Shown here: positions 10,882 to 22,242 of the stretch, piece by piece
Position numbering within the stretch: position 1 is the stretch's first letter
Layout: each line of letters opens with the position of its first letter
Source of the DNA: Jaapia argillacea MUCL 33604
Lineage: Eukaryota > Basidiomycota > Agaricomycetes > Jaapiales > Jaapiaceae
Assembly: GCA_000697665.1 (NCBI GenBank)
Contig: KL197714.1
Coordinates: 1-38,556, forward strand
Direction of reading: 5' to 3'
Length of the DNA stretch: 38,556 nucleotides
Program-made: the position numbers and the translations under genes
Notes under the pieces: generated by a model
Told to the model about the DNA's origin: nothing
Databases searched by the model: none
What the model saw: only the letters and a program-made list of their open reading frames with translations

Positions 10882-12784
10882 TCACTCGGGTCGAGCAACG
10901 AGAGAGCTCAATCGCACCTGGGTAGGGTCAGAAGCCTTCATCACGTCTCCAGCCAACCCTGGATCGAAACGAATCGCCCGTGAGACATCCAAGGTATCCG
11001 CCCCACCCGAGGGCTGGCCACGAAGGTGTTCTCGGGCGTTGAGCCTGTTTGTGCAAGGTGTCAATGGAATTAAGACAGACGTGCAACGATACGCACATGG
11101 TCAAAATTGCATTGGCGTACACTACAAGATTTGGTGAGACTTCATATAACGAGTCGCTGTAGACATTCGTACTCACGGCTGCTATTGCTCGCTTCCATTG
11201 CACTATATGCAGGCGAAGTGGTTATCGCCTCATACTGGAAGGGGATGAGGTGTAGGTCCCTAAAGGTCACATTCAAGACGTTTGACGTACCAACACGAGG
11301 TAGAGGATGCACGCTATGCTATTGCATCGTACTTGGATGAGGGCGACTACTAAGAGACTCAGGCTAACTTATGAGTACCTTGTAATTAGCCCGGTCGCGA
11401 TAGTGTAATGAATTAACGTGGTCGTCAACGATTTCATTCTGGCGAGCAGGAAAAATGAGCGCTGGTTGACGCTTGGGTAGGTTTCATGAATGTGTTACCG
11501 TCGACTGAGCTGTAAGCCCTGGCCAAGGAGAACAATCATAGCGACTAGGGATCCGCAGCACGCGTCAAAAAATATGGTGTTCGACAAGTCCATGGACAAC
11601 ATACTGGTGATCGCACAGTCAAGTATTGCTGAAGAGAGGAGTTCAAGCCAGCCGAACCACTAACGGTGGATCTTTAGATTGAGCGGTGTGGGTGGAATTG
11701 TTCGATTCACCCACCATTCGACTCTTTGGATTCAAGTTTGGTTCAATAGCGCTTGGTGACAGATTCAGTTCACAAATGACTGAGAAAGAGATAGATAGAG
11801 ACTCACAGAGTCACGATGACCACTACGGACTGAAATTAGCACGGAGCATCAGACGCGATTCATTCGCGACGTCGGACTTACCGAAGCCAGCAGCTAATCG
11901 CAAGTTCAGTCGAATAGAGGAATCCTAGAGGTGCACTAACTCACCAATGCACAATGCAGCAACCCCAAATGTTATAGTAGTCAAGGAAACTCGCCGCTTG
12001 GAGCCCGTCACATTGGATAATACTTGGCTGATGTCAGTGATCCTGCGGTCAAAAATGACGAAGAAAAAGAGCACATTTCCATATTCTTTCCAGATATAAA
12101 CTATGGAGCTTAAGTTCGTCTTTGTCAAACATAGGATGGTGAAGCCACCTTTGTACGAGTCGCGCAACAACAATCTGGGGGGACAGTGTAAATTTAGCCA
12201 TGGACGATTGGTGAGAAGAGTATCATGTTACGCGAATGATGGGTCCAGCCTACACGGGAGGTTTAGTGTGATATGGTCCACGGTGTAATTTCTGACTTTT
12301 ACGAACTCTGAGGCTCCTACAGTCTCCATCAGTAGGTTGCCTCATTTACCCGAGTCGAACACTTACCAGAACGAGGAGCCCATCAACGCCGGGTTGCACA
12401 AGTCAGTGATAAGGTAACGATAGCCAATATCTACCGTGAACGCGAGGTGAAGAGCATCAAGGACACTGCAAGCTGTGAGTCAAAATCCATCTGAATTGAA
12501 ATAATAGTTACCATAGAGCTGCGACCTGATATCCTTCGACATCAGCCTCCGTGAACAGCAGGCAAGGAAGACAGACATACAGCCACTTGGAACCAGACTC
12601 GGTCGTCAAAATTGCGGCTGAAATAGATATAGCCTTGCATGATAGTAATCCCGAAAAGACTATAGCAAAGTTGTCTTAATGCACGTAGACTCGGCTGGAG
12701 ACAAGCTGTCGCCAACATAGACCCAATCACGGTACCGATAAAGAAGACACCGAGAGTGCCACTGATAGAACCAGGAGTAGACAT
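10882..12784 (-). CDS. DUF6534 membrane protein, copy 1 (18 exons)
   Basis: Exons: 12784-12717, 12659-12581, 12525-12512, 12465-12367, 12316-12307, 12174-12149, 12100-12075, 12022-11945, 11893-11882, 11822-11807, 11751-11715, 11659-11605, 11544-11499, 11438-11379, 11318-11291, 11234-11177, 11121-11097, 11044-10882; 299 residues, no stop. About seven hydrophobic segments lie near residues 10-40, 50-70, 90-107, 118-142, 158-180, 192-217 and 228-246, ending in the family signature LYANAILTMLNAREHLRG, then a short polar tail. DUF6534 proteins are integral membrane proteins of unknown function, abundant in Agaricomycetes. Exons 3, 5, 9 and 10 are only 14, 10, 12 and 16 nt. Their lengths equal those in copy 2 at 27096-29106, which supports the model strongly. 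Intron 1 is 57 nt and stop-free. Confidence 0.85.
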
Positions 12785-14880
12785 CGCGGGAAGTGAGGGA
12801 ATAACGAATAACTGACGAGGATTGACGAAGGAAACGCACCCATTTTAACTTCAGCATTGGCTACTGGCATGATGAAAACAGCTGGTGAGCATCACCAATC
12901 CTTGTCAGTGGTTTTGAGATCTTCCGTCTTCGTAAATCAAAGATCACTATGTTGGAACATGCATCATCTCCATGATCGTGTTTGAGCGCGACGCTAGACG
13001 TAAGTGGGATACACAAGAGGGTGTGGGGTGTAGAGAGGCCGTGTCATTACGTGAGGTTGCACGCCTTTCAGGTCACTATTTGGTTTGTGGATAGCGAAGG
13101 CTAGATTTCCTGCCATATGACTGCCTGTAAATTTCTTCTTGTCACTTGAATGTATTGCCTGGGTCAGGGTGCAAGGCGACGATGGAGTTCACTAGCTACA
13201 ACGGAAGAAATATTTTAGATACGACACGTAGAGTCAGGTTAGGTACTAACCAAGAAAGAAAGCCATTGGAGACCATCCTTGGCATGACTGGCACGCTATG
13301 AACCGAGACCAAAAGGCTCGGACATCAGGCCTCTGGTGTGAAAGGGATATATCTGGATGCTTGACTCGTCAACGATCCTGTGCGTGACGAAGGTTTGTTG
13401 ATGCCCGCAAGACGCGTGGATGTTCAACCAGACGTAAAACTTTGAGAGACACGATGCACCATTTACCGGTTCCCTACCCTTCGGTGGTTGGTTTCGTGCC
13501 CGGCGCTGGGACTGGCACACGGCCGTAGCCTCTGTTCGCTGTGTTATTTAGCTTGTTCACCGGGAACTCCAGAAAAAGATGAAGACCGTACGGAGAATTG
13601 CGTTCATCAACATCAACATGAGGCATGACTTGAGAGTGTTTATGCTTAATGGCTGATTCTGGGACTCCACGGCGGACGCAGATTTCCATCAATGTGTGAT
13701 GAATGTTTGAATGTTTTGAGAACAAGCTGTGTATATAACGGAGAGAACCTTCGCCAGCTCTACACCAAATCGTGGTCTACAGCTAGTTGCATATCAATAG
13801 TCCAAAGTCCCTCCGTTGCGCTCAGGGACACTGCTGAGAAAGCTTTCCTAAGATGGTAAAAACTCGGTGGGCCATCAGGAGCTCGCCTCAACATGAACAA
13901 AAATCTCGCAACAAACTGGCGTTGCCGCGGTGCCCCTCACAAATGTGGGCTGATTGCTGTTTGGTATGCTGTGCTCGTAAATAAAGATCCCTGAGCGGAA
14001 ACGGCATCACTTGGACTATTGATATGCAACCAGCTGTAAACCTTCGCGGACCGGTGGACAACTTGAACAGACGAAGGAAGCGAGCATTAATATTGGTAGT
14101 CGCGACCACCTGTAGAACCGGTTTTTCAGTTCGACCAGATATCTATTCCCTGCGCTCGTCCTACCCTCGACGAAACGTATCTGATTTCGCTTGCTCTCCG
14201 AGGGGAACTTGCAGTGAAAGTCACAGTGTCTTCGGTGTGCGGTCCGATGGATCGCTCCGACAACCTTTTTCTGTCGTCAATTATGGCAACATGGCGCGAA
14301 TGTGACTTGATACCTGCCACCGTTTGTTCAGATAGTGCTCAGATGACGGGAGTCGTTATGGAGCATTCAGCCTGTGCAGGGCGATAGCTGGCGAGGCGAG
14401 CTCATGACATCCCAGGTGACCCAATCAGCTGAATGCATAGCTACTCAATTTGCTATCAACTTGTGCTGAGGCCTGTGTATAAAGGTCTCAGCTCGAATAT
14501 CACTGCTGATTTCCTCTCCCCATCTCACCCACTAGAGGGTCTCCCTAACTTTCCTTCCCAAAGCTCGGTCCCTTCGACACGGTTGCCGACAGTTGCCGAC
14601 AATGTGGATCGACAGCTAAAGATTCTTCAGATCATCTACGGCGGCCTGCCACAACTGGGATGATCGCCTTGCGTTGGTGCATGCAGGTTCATCGAGTGCG
14701 TCAGCACAAGCATCTTCGAGCCAATGCCTGTTCATTTATCCTCTCCTCTATGATCTCCCTTCCAAATACATCTGCACACCCAGCCCCGACTCGCCACTCA
14801 AGTAGGTCCACCATTGTTTGTCAAAGCGGAGATGGTTTTGGCAGGCCGCTGCCGAAGGACGTTCGAAATTTGGATGCAAG
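12785..14880. other. Intergenic, no supportable gene
   Basis: This holds the promoter side of the DUF6534 gene ending at 12784. Minus-strand frames at 13296-13725 (up to 83 residues) resemble nothing I know and lack splicing support. A TATA-like gtgtataaagg lies near 14476, followed by a CT-rich stretch, which could mark a promoter for an unidentified transcript. Confidence 0.35.
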
Positions 14881-15126
14881 ATGTTTTGGGTTGGAGTGCT
14901 CGGGGTCCTTGTTGTTGTTGGGCGCGTTTCGCAAGCGCGCCAACGGCACGGCAAGGTTCAGACCATCACAGATGTGTCGTTGATTGGACTTTACCCCACA
15001 TCCAACCGATCAAACCCCGCACTTCGAATTCCACCGCCTGTCCCTCAACGTCATCGTCAAGCGAGGTGTGTATTTCCTGCTCACGACCATTCGTCCCGTT
15101 CATCCTCTCTGACTAGGCTGACATGA
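14881..15126 (+). CDS. Possible small secreted protein, weak
   Basis: An ATG-initiated 81-residue frame starts with MFWVGVLGVLVVVG, which could be a signal peptide or anchor, and continues into a basic, Pro- and Ser-rich region without known motif. A possible donor (gtgtgt) near 15066 may shorten it. There is no homology evidence and the composition matches neighbouring non-coding DNA, so it may be chance. Confidence 0.15.
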   Translation: MFWVGVLGVLVVVGRVSQARQRHGKVQTITDVSLIGLYPTSNRSNPALRIPPPVPQRHRQARCVFPAHDHSSRSSSLTRLT

Positions 15127-18100
15127 CAAGTTGCGGAGGGAACCTGGAGAGCATTCAAGAGGTTTGAACCAACTGCCAAATGCCGACTATCATGGAGATT
15201 ACGTTCAGATTCATTCCCCGAAGGCCTTGACGACACCAGCCAATGTGGGAGCAGCAAAAATACCTCGGCTACAGGTTTGGGTTCCACCAGAAGACTCTGG
15301 TATCGTATCCATCTTATATTTCTGAAAATCAGATGAAGCTAGGCGCACAGTTTGGGTCTGGTTCTCATGCTGATGCAGGTATTTCGGGGTTCAGATAGCT
15401 GAATTACCAGTGAGTGTAAGTATCACTTTGCGACGTCCCTCAAGCCTTCCTATCCATTCTCCCTCTCGTCCAGCCTCGCCCTTGCTCGGAAATTCGTTCG
15501 TATTCATTCCTCCTCGATGCTCTCACCGGCTCCAGTTGAGCATATCACACTCAGAATACCTCTATGACACATCTCTGCACCTTGTATCCACCAGCACACT
15601 AGCGGCTTACGTCTTTCATCGGCGCTTTGACTCTCATCTCCACATCTACACCTTCTGTGGCCTCACAATTATCCTTCCACCCCTATTCGCAACTTCAGCC
15701 TTTTCGTGCGACCAGGTTCGAATTCTAGTCAATCTCGAAGTCCCTAGCTACTCAGCCCCCGTCCCGCCTCTGCCCCTCGCTCCGGTTCTCCTCCCCCTCC
15801 TCACTTCTTGTAGAAGGCAGTTGACGGTTAATCACGGCTACTCGCTTCACCCCGAAATTTCCAATCACCGAGAGTTCAGTAACCTCCCCTTCAATTACAA
15901 ACGTCTGTCCCTGATCGTCCCTTAGGTCTCAGGCCCCGTAGTAGTTGTCTAGGCTCTTTGTTCCCTCCTTTAGTTTGCTCTGCGCAAGTGCTGCACGAGG
16001 CTACTGCTGACGCCAAGATCTTATCCATCAAATAACCTCAGGCTTCTCCCCTCTATCGTGCACTGTTTATGGAACTGGCACGCGGATATCTGGTTTATCC
16101 TTCCCTTCCGTGATTCGATGGAACCTGTGGACCTTTTTCTATCTTGACTTTGTCTCTGCGCACGCGATTGTTGGGGCTTCTCTGGGTTCTAGTCGAGTCG
16201 ATCGTTGAACATCACTGCGGAAAGAAGAGAACTTCGCGGACAAGAGGTCCAAGACTCCAAACCCTCGGCGTTCCGATTTCATATCCAGCTACAAGGGTTA
16301 GCTCCTCGCGATCTTTCGCTTGTGCCACAGGTACGAGGAATAGCCACATACTTGCGTCCGTCTCTTTCTTCACGGGAGAATGTATATCGGCTGAGGAGGT
16401 AAGGTTTGGGTCTCTCGACTTTGATGGTGAATCTTTTCCATTCCAATTGGGATTTCGTTCCATGTGCTACGACTGAATGGGATGCGGGGTGATTTTTGTC
16501 AGCGCTCTCGACTTTCAACTGCTTGGTGTGATACGACAACTCGTATCCGTGGTTCTCTACAACATCTCCGATCTCCATGCTCTACAATCTTCGTTATTCC
16601 CTCCACACATGTCTGTCCAGTGCAAGTACCCATCAACACAACACCTCATCACCCTAACACAATCTCTTCTCTTCAACAAGCGCCGAATCCACATCGTGGC
16701 CCGCTTCGCGCTTTATGCTCAATTCATCCGTTTTGAATACGATTTTCGTCAATAACCGATGAGAGCCTCAACGTTATCTTGTCGGTTTTTTCGGGACGAG
16801 TGGAATGGAGGGGTCGGTCGGTATTTAATTAACGTTGACAGGTATGGGCCGTAGGCACTTTCGTTCGTCTAATTGAATCGACGATTGGCTTGCGTGTGTG
16901 TAATATCGTCGTCGACCATGTGGGTGTCTGTGGGGAATATGATATATGTGGTACGAAATTGTAGCCTATGATGGTATAGGACGGAGGGTGTAGTTACGAC
17001 AACCGGATGTATTGCGTATGGTTGTTAACCCTCAAGTTTGCGGACGCAATTCATCTCAGCTCATTTACACTTGGTCAAGCTCCAAACCCCAACCAACTCC
17101 GAAGCCGTAACGACAATCTCCGTCCCAAGAGAAAACGCAACCCATCTCCTTATGTCCATTCTCTCCCATCTTGGCCCTCTACCCCCCCGGCTTGCTGATA
17201 GGAACGTGCTTTGTTGATGAGATAGGGAAAGCCATATGTGCGACTTGCGGCACCGAAGTAATCTGGGCGATGCATAATAATCCGAATGTGCCGACCTCCG
17301 AATCTCGGTGCCGAACCCCAGCTTTAGTCCTTCAGTCCAAGATTAGTGGCGTTTGCCAAGGTTGGTGGCATATAGGGAGGGAACGTGTCCAAGGGATTCC
17401 CTTTGTTCCCCCGATGATTGGAATGGTGCTCGTACTCAGCTAAGCAGCTTCCACTATGATTAGTGTCGCTTTCCCAATCTGTCGGGCCCCAGATAAATGG
17501 AGGGAGGGACAAGAGGAACGTTGATCATGAACGCAGGAATAGAATAGTAAGCAGACGGCGCCGGCAAAAAAAGCGCTAAGCGCGTCTGTTCATCCGTTCA
17601 CGCCACGGCCACCCAACCCAAGTTCAGCCCAGCTATTTTTGATCTGGGGTTGTTTGGTTCTGACGCTTAGAACAATATGCTGAGTGATACAAGAGCCAGT
17701 TGGACGGAAGATGGGAGTAGAAGATAAGGTTAAATGGAGGGACGGGGGAGCGGAAGGAAGGAAGGAAGGGAGGGAGGGAGAGAGGGAGGCCCAGGGGATT
17801 GGGGTATTCGCATGCTGGGGTATTCGTATGCGGGGTTCAAAGTGGGTGGGGGTAAGCTGGGGTAAGCAGAGTTTCATGTAAAAGTAAGGTTTGGTGGACG
17901 TGAGGAGGGGTTTCGTTTGTCAGGTCTCAGGTCAGGTCAAGGTCCGGAGTATAACTATAAGTAAGCCTCGAGGGAGGATTTGACATTTGACATTTTGACG
18001 CTGGCCATGGGAGTGGGATTGTTGACTGAATGAACTGAATCGAACGAAGGCCAAAGCGGGATGTCGTTGTAAGGATCAAGTAGCATGTTCCGTACAGACG

Positions 18101-19186
18101 AAACAAGGATATTTGGAATTGAGGATAATAATTGGGATGTGGGGATGGGAGATTACTTTGTGTGATTGTTAATAGTACTGAGGGCATGCGGCAGTGGTGG
18201 CGCGAGGCAATGCAAAGATGAAGAGGGGTTTACGGAAGGGACTTACGTTGAGACTCTCCGAGACCTTCTCATCGTCTATGTAAATCCCCGAGTGGTCTTC
18301 TTTCCTCCAGAATCAAAGAGAAAGAAACCGACGAAGAAAAAGCGTGAGTGAAAAATACCAGTAAAATTCCCAAGTTATTCAGGAATATGATGTAGCAATG
18401 CAGTGTGGGAGAAGATAGAAGAAGGTTTCGGGGACTTGTTGATGGGCCGATGCGTAGTTTGGTTTTGATGGTCAAGGAGCGAGAAACATGAGGATGATGC
18501 GCATTTGTTGTGAAATCGATTTTCTGGATTGGGTCGTGGCGTAGCTGTTGTGTCGGTCGATTGACGTGTGAGACCGGATCTACGTCGTAATTAGCGGATG
18601 GGTAGTGTTGCGAGTACACTCCGATATCCAAATGTTAAGCACAATTGCATGCGAGGGAGGGACAATCGAACAAGGAACGCGGGTTGTTACAGGAAAGAAG
18701 GAGAGGAAATCTGGAAGTTCGACGAAGGAAGGTGGAGGAAGTGATCGATCGGGTTGTCTGGATACGATGGGTGGATGGATGAAAGCTTTTGGCTGGATGC
18801 CGAGGAGTGAAAAGGTTTGTGATTTGAGTGTTTGAGTTTCGGGCTGCCCGGGTGCTGTGGCCCTCGTTGTCGGGATCCGCGTGTGTCGCTGGATTGATTG
18901 TTAGGTTGGTGCTCGCTGTGGTGGGGAGATGGAGTACTGCGATGGGTAGGGCCGGTACAGAGGGGGAAAAAGAGAAACCTGTTGCACCACTTGGATGAGG
19001 CGCCACCAAGGAAGGTCCGAGCCTGAGTGACATTGCGTGTTCGAGAATAGCTACAAGATTGCCTGCGAGAATATAGATGCTGGATGGAGGGCGATATCCG
19101 GCAAGGATGACACCGTGCAAGCGGTACCGGTCGGAAAAGCAGAGGATCCATTGTGGACGTTGCTGATTCCTGTGTGAACTTGCGAT
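15127..19186. other. Gene-poor region with switching purine/pyrimidine skew
   Basis: No convincing coding exon was found. From about 15420 to 16720 the plus strand is C/T-rich, as in fungal leaders; from about 17700 to 19320 it is G/A-rich, including a run of GGAA and GGGA units at about 17750-17790. Long overlapping open frames on both strands here reflect low stop density rather than coding signal. It could hold untranslated or non-coding transcripts; the right end is probably upstream control DNA of the bHLH gene. Confidence 0.35.
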
Positions 19187-19230
19187 GGAAATTGTCAAGC
19201 CAAGATCTCCAGTCGATCTTGACAATTTCC
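19187..19230. promoter_or_regulatory. 13-bp perfect inverted repeat (hairpin)
   Basis: GGAAATTGTCAAG at 19187-19199 is the exact reverse complement of CTTGACAATTTCC at 19218-19230, with an 18-nt spacer that itself contains a shorter overlapping inverted pair. It lies about 307 bp upstream of the bHLH start codon. It may be a protein-binding dyad or an RNA hairpin; the role is unknown. Confidence 0.6.
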
Positions 19231-19536
19231 TGATTTGGGCGTGGAAGAATGACGATGATGGGAGAAGGGTGTGCCTGAAAAAGAGGCTGCGTGTTTGGTA
19301 ATGTTTGTGGGGAAAGATAGATGCCGAAAGAAGGAGGGCCAAACAACTCAAGAAATGCGGGGAAGATCTTAGCGGTCCGAAGACCCCGATAACACCCTGC
19401 CCCCTTCCTGCCATTCTCTCTTTGCCATTCCCGCATCGTCCTTGTCGTCCACTTCCTCCTCCTCCTCGCTCCCAACATTCTACATCCCAAAAAACAAGCC
19501 TCCTCGTCGTTGTATTCGTCGTCGCCGCCATCGCCC

Positions 19537-22242
19537 ATGTCGTTCTTCGCGTCGGCCACAACGGCGTACAAACCCGCCATTATTCGTCAAGAAGGTTTCC
19601 ACCTGCCAAACTCTCCCAATCCACCCTCCCCTCAATCATCGTCATCGGGCGGTAACGGCGGTGGCAACAATAATTCGTCATCAGGAAACAACAACTCCAC
19701 TTTTGACTTGAACAACAATATGTTCATGTCCCATTACCTCCCTGACTCGTTTCGCAAGTTTCATGGCGCTGAGGGCGGTGGCAGCAGCATGGATTTCGGC
19801 GATGAACTCGCCAGTTTGATGGTCCACTCGCCTGCTCCCCCTTCGTCTCATGAACGCTCCACACAATCACCCGGCGCAGAACACAACAACCAAAATTCGT
19901 CAAATGGCTTCGGTGGACATGCAGACGAGCCTTATCGACCACACAACATATTCGACATCTCGGCGCCTACTTCCCATCATCACTCTTCATCCCAATCACA
20001 CCTGAATGGAGGCTTCCCTTCACATTTCTCATTGCCTCCCCCATCACACGCCCCACACAGACCCGACATTTCGCAACCATCTTCGCTTCACTCGCATCAC
20101 ACCCACAACGCCGGTCCAGGGTCCTTACACGAGTCCCCTTTCCATGGTCATTTTAATTCCACTCTACCGGCCCTCAATTCAAGTCTTCGCTTCGACCCAC
20201 AACCTCCCCCTCCCCACCAAACTCACCCACCACCCCTCGAATCATCTTCGCTATCTTCTACTTCTACTTTCAATTCCCACTTGCAAGGTCCAGGAGGCGC
20301 TGGAAATGGAGCAGCAGAATTCGAATTCAGTCACATTAGGACCCAACACACACCCTCGCCCTCCCTGTCCCACTCTCACACCCGCCACTCCCACGTCTCC
20401 CGCTCCCGCTCTCGTTCTCGAGCGCCCTCAAACGGACCCACCCAGAACTCGCTCGTAGGCGTCTCCTCAAACCCATCCGGCCCAGGCCCAACCCGAACTC
20501 AATCCTCAACCCGAGCCAAACGCAACTCCATCTCATCCACCTCTCCTCCTCCTCGTCCCACACCCACAGCCATCGTCATCCCGAGATCTTCCCATCAGCA
20601 TACGAGTGGGTGGTTTATCCCCCAACAGCATACCGTACATCATCCGGAGTTCAGCTTACCGACGCCGGATAGTACGAGTGCGAGTTTTGGACAATTTGGC
20701 AGTAGTTTGGGGATTAGTCCGAAGGATGTTAGTGGAGGGATCGTTGGAGGCGGGGTTGGCTTGAAGGGAGAGAGTCCGCCGATTGGTGTCGATGACGTTG
20801 CTGCTAAACAGTGAGTCTTTCTCTCCCTTTTCTTTTCGCTCTACCTGCTCCCGCGAGGCTTGCCTCATTGGGCACGTGGTCGATATCCTGTTCTTTTTAT
20901 TTTTATCGCTCGACTTGTGTTCTGCGGTTTTTTTTTTGGTCATCCAATCGCTAACGTTTTGCGCCCTCCCGCGCATCTGAGTAGAGCCGCGATCGCATCC
21001 GAAAAGCGTAGACGGAGAAGAGAATCTCATAATGCAGTCGAGAGACGCCGGAGAGATAACATCAATGAAAAGATTAGTGAATTGGCGACTTTGATACCGG
21101 AGTGTATGTTGGATCCTAATGGTACGGTTGACACTTCCCACTTACTCACCCCCTTCATCTCGCTCACTTGCATATACCAGCGCCGACCTCAACTCCAACA
21201 GAAACGGACTTGATCCCCACTTCACCAGATGGGACGGCCGGCTCTGGGAACCCTGGAGCTTCGCCTAATACGCCGAATTTGGCTGCTGCTAATGCTAGTA
21301 CGCCTACTGCTGAGAAGGCGGGTGCTGGGGCTGGTGGGGAGGGAGAGGGTGGGCAGGGTGGTGTGAAGGCGAATAAGGGGATGATATTGAGGAAGAGTGT
21401 GGAGTATATTAGGTGGGTGTTTCATCCTATTTTTGTGGTTTGGGTGGGAGGTTGGGGCGCGTGAGCTGCGAGATGGGTGCATGCGCTGTTTTGGTTCATG
21501 TGTGCGCGCAGGAGCGGGGTGTATACTCTGTTTCTTGTTTATCTCCCAGTCCCAAGTGCCGATGTAACCGTTTGCTAATCTTGGTTCGTTCGGCAGATAT
21601 CTCCAACAACTCGTGACAGCTCAAGCATCCCGCAACCGTGACCTCGAACAACAACTCTCTGCACTACGAGGACACGAATCTGGTCAGTCATCCACAAACG
21701 GTACTCCAATGGGCGTTAACGGTATCATGCAAAACCATCACAAAGATGACGGAGATGATATGGGCGGTCTCATGTTGCACGAAGAAGTCGTCGGGATGGG
21801 TATGGGCATGAACGGTCTCCATTTCGGCAACCACAATGGCGGTTCAAATTATGGACGAAAAGGATCTGGAGGCTCAGCTTCTTTCCATGGATTTGATCAT
21901 TTGGAAAGTGTTGAAGAGATGGATCATGATCATGATATGGATGTTGTTGAAGATCAGTCGAGATCGCCTGGTGGTGGGGTTGATGATGATGTGGATGGTG
22001 ATGCGAGACCTGGGACTGCTGTTTCGGCTGCTTCGCAACCTATTACTTCGCCCAGTGCTGCTGGGAGTGATGGGGATGGAGGATCGGATGAGCAGGAGAG
22101 AGAGAGGGAAGAGGAGGAGAGAGGTAGGAGGGGGAGGGATGGGAGGGTTAGAGAAGTTAATGGGAGTGGGGTTGGGGTCAATGGGAGGAAGAGCAAGAGT
22201 CGAAGTGAGAAGTTGGCGAAGAAGGAGGAGATGGAGTCATGA
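19537..22242 (+). CDS. bHLH transcription factor (Myc/USF-like, class B)
   Basis: Four exons (19537-20810, 20985-21121, 21181-21412, 21597-22242) give 762 residues. Residues 1-420 are low-complexity, rich in Ser, Asn, His and Pro, typical of an activation region. The basic helix is at 432-455 with RRESHNAVERRRRDNINEKI; the H-E-R pattern (H440, E444, R448) predicts binding to CACGTG-type E-boxes. Helix 1 ends at ..LIPECMLDPN (470). Helix 2, GMILRKSVEYIRYLQQL, starts only near 537, so the loop is about 67 residues and rich in Gly, Ala, Thr and Pro. A short coiled coil follows (RNRDLEQQLSAL), then Met/Gly/His-rich and acidic stretches and a basic end KSKSRSEKLAKKEE. Introns fall just before the basic region, in the loop and in helix 2. 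It probably dimerises in the nucleus; targets cannot be told from sequence. Confidence 0.92.

Noticed and set aside
11500-11560. Apparent stops (TAG, TGA) in the middle of DUF6534 copy 1
   Set aside because: Comparison with copies 2 and 3 shows they lie in an intron or another frame; exon 13 at 11544-11499 reads through cleanly.
15410-15925. 171-codon plus-strand frame
   Set aside because: It opens at GTG with no nearby ATG, and its composition follows the CT-rich skew of the region.
18635-19580. Two overlapping minus-strand frames of 308 and 297 codons
   Set aside because: They lie in different frames over the same DNA, have no known motif, and one runs into the bHLH start. They reflect low stop density in skewed sequence.
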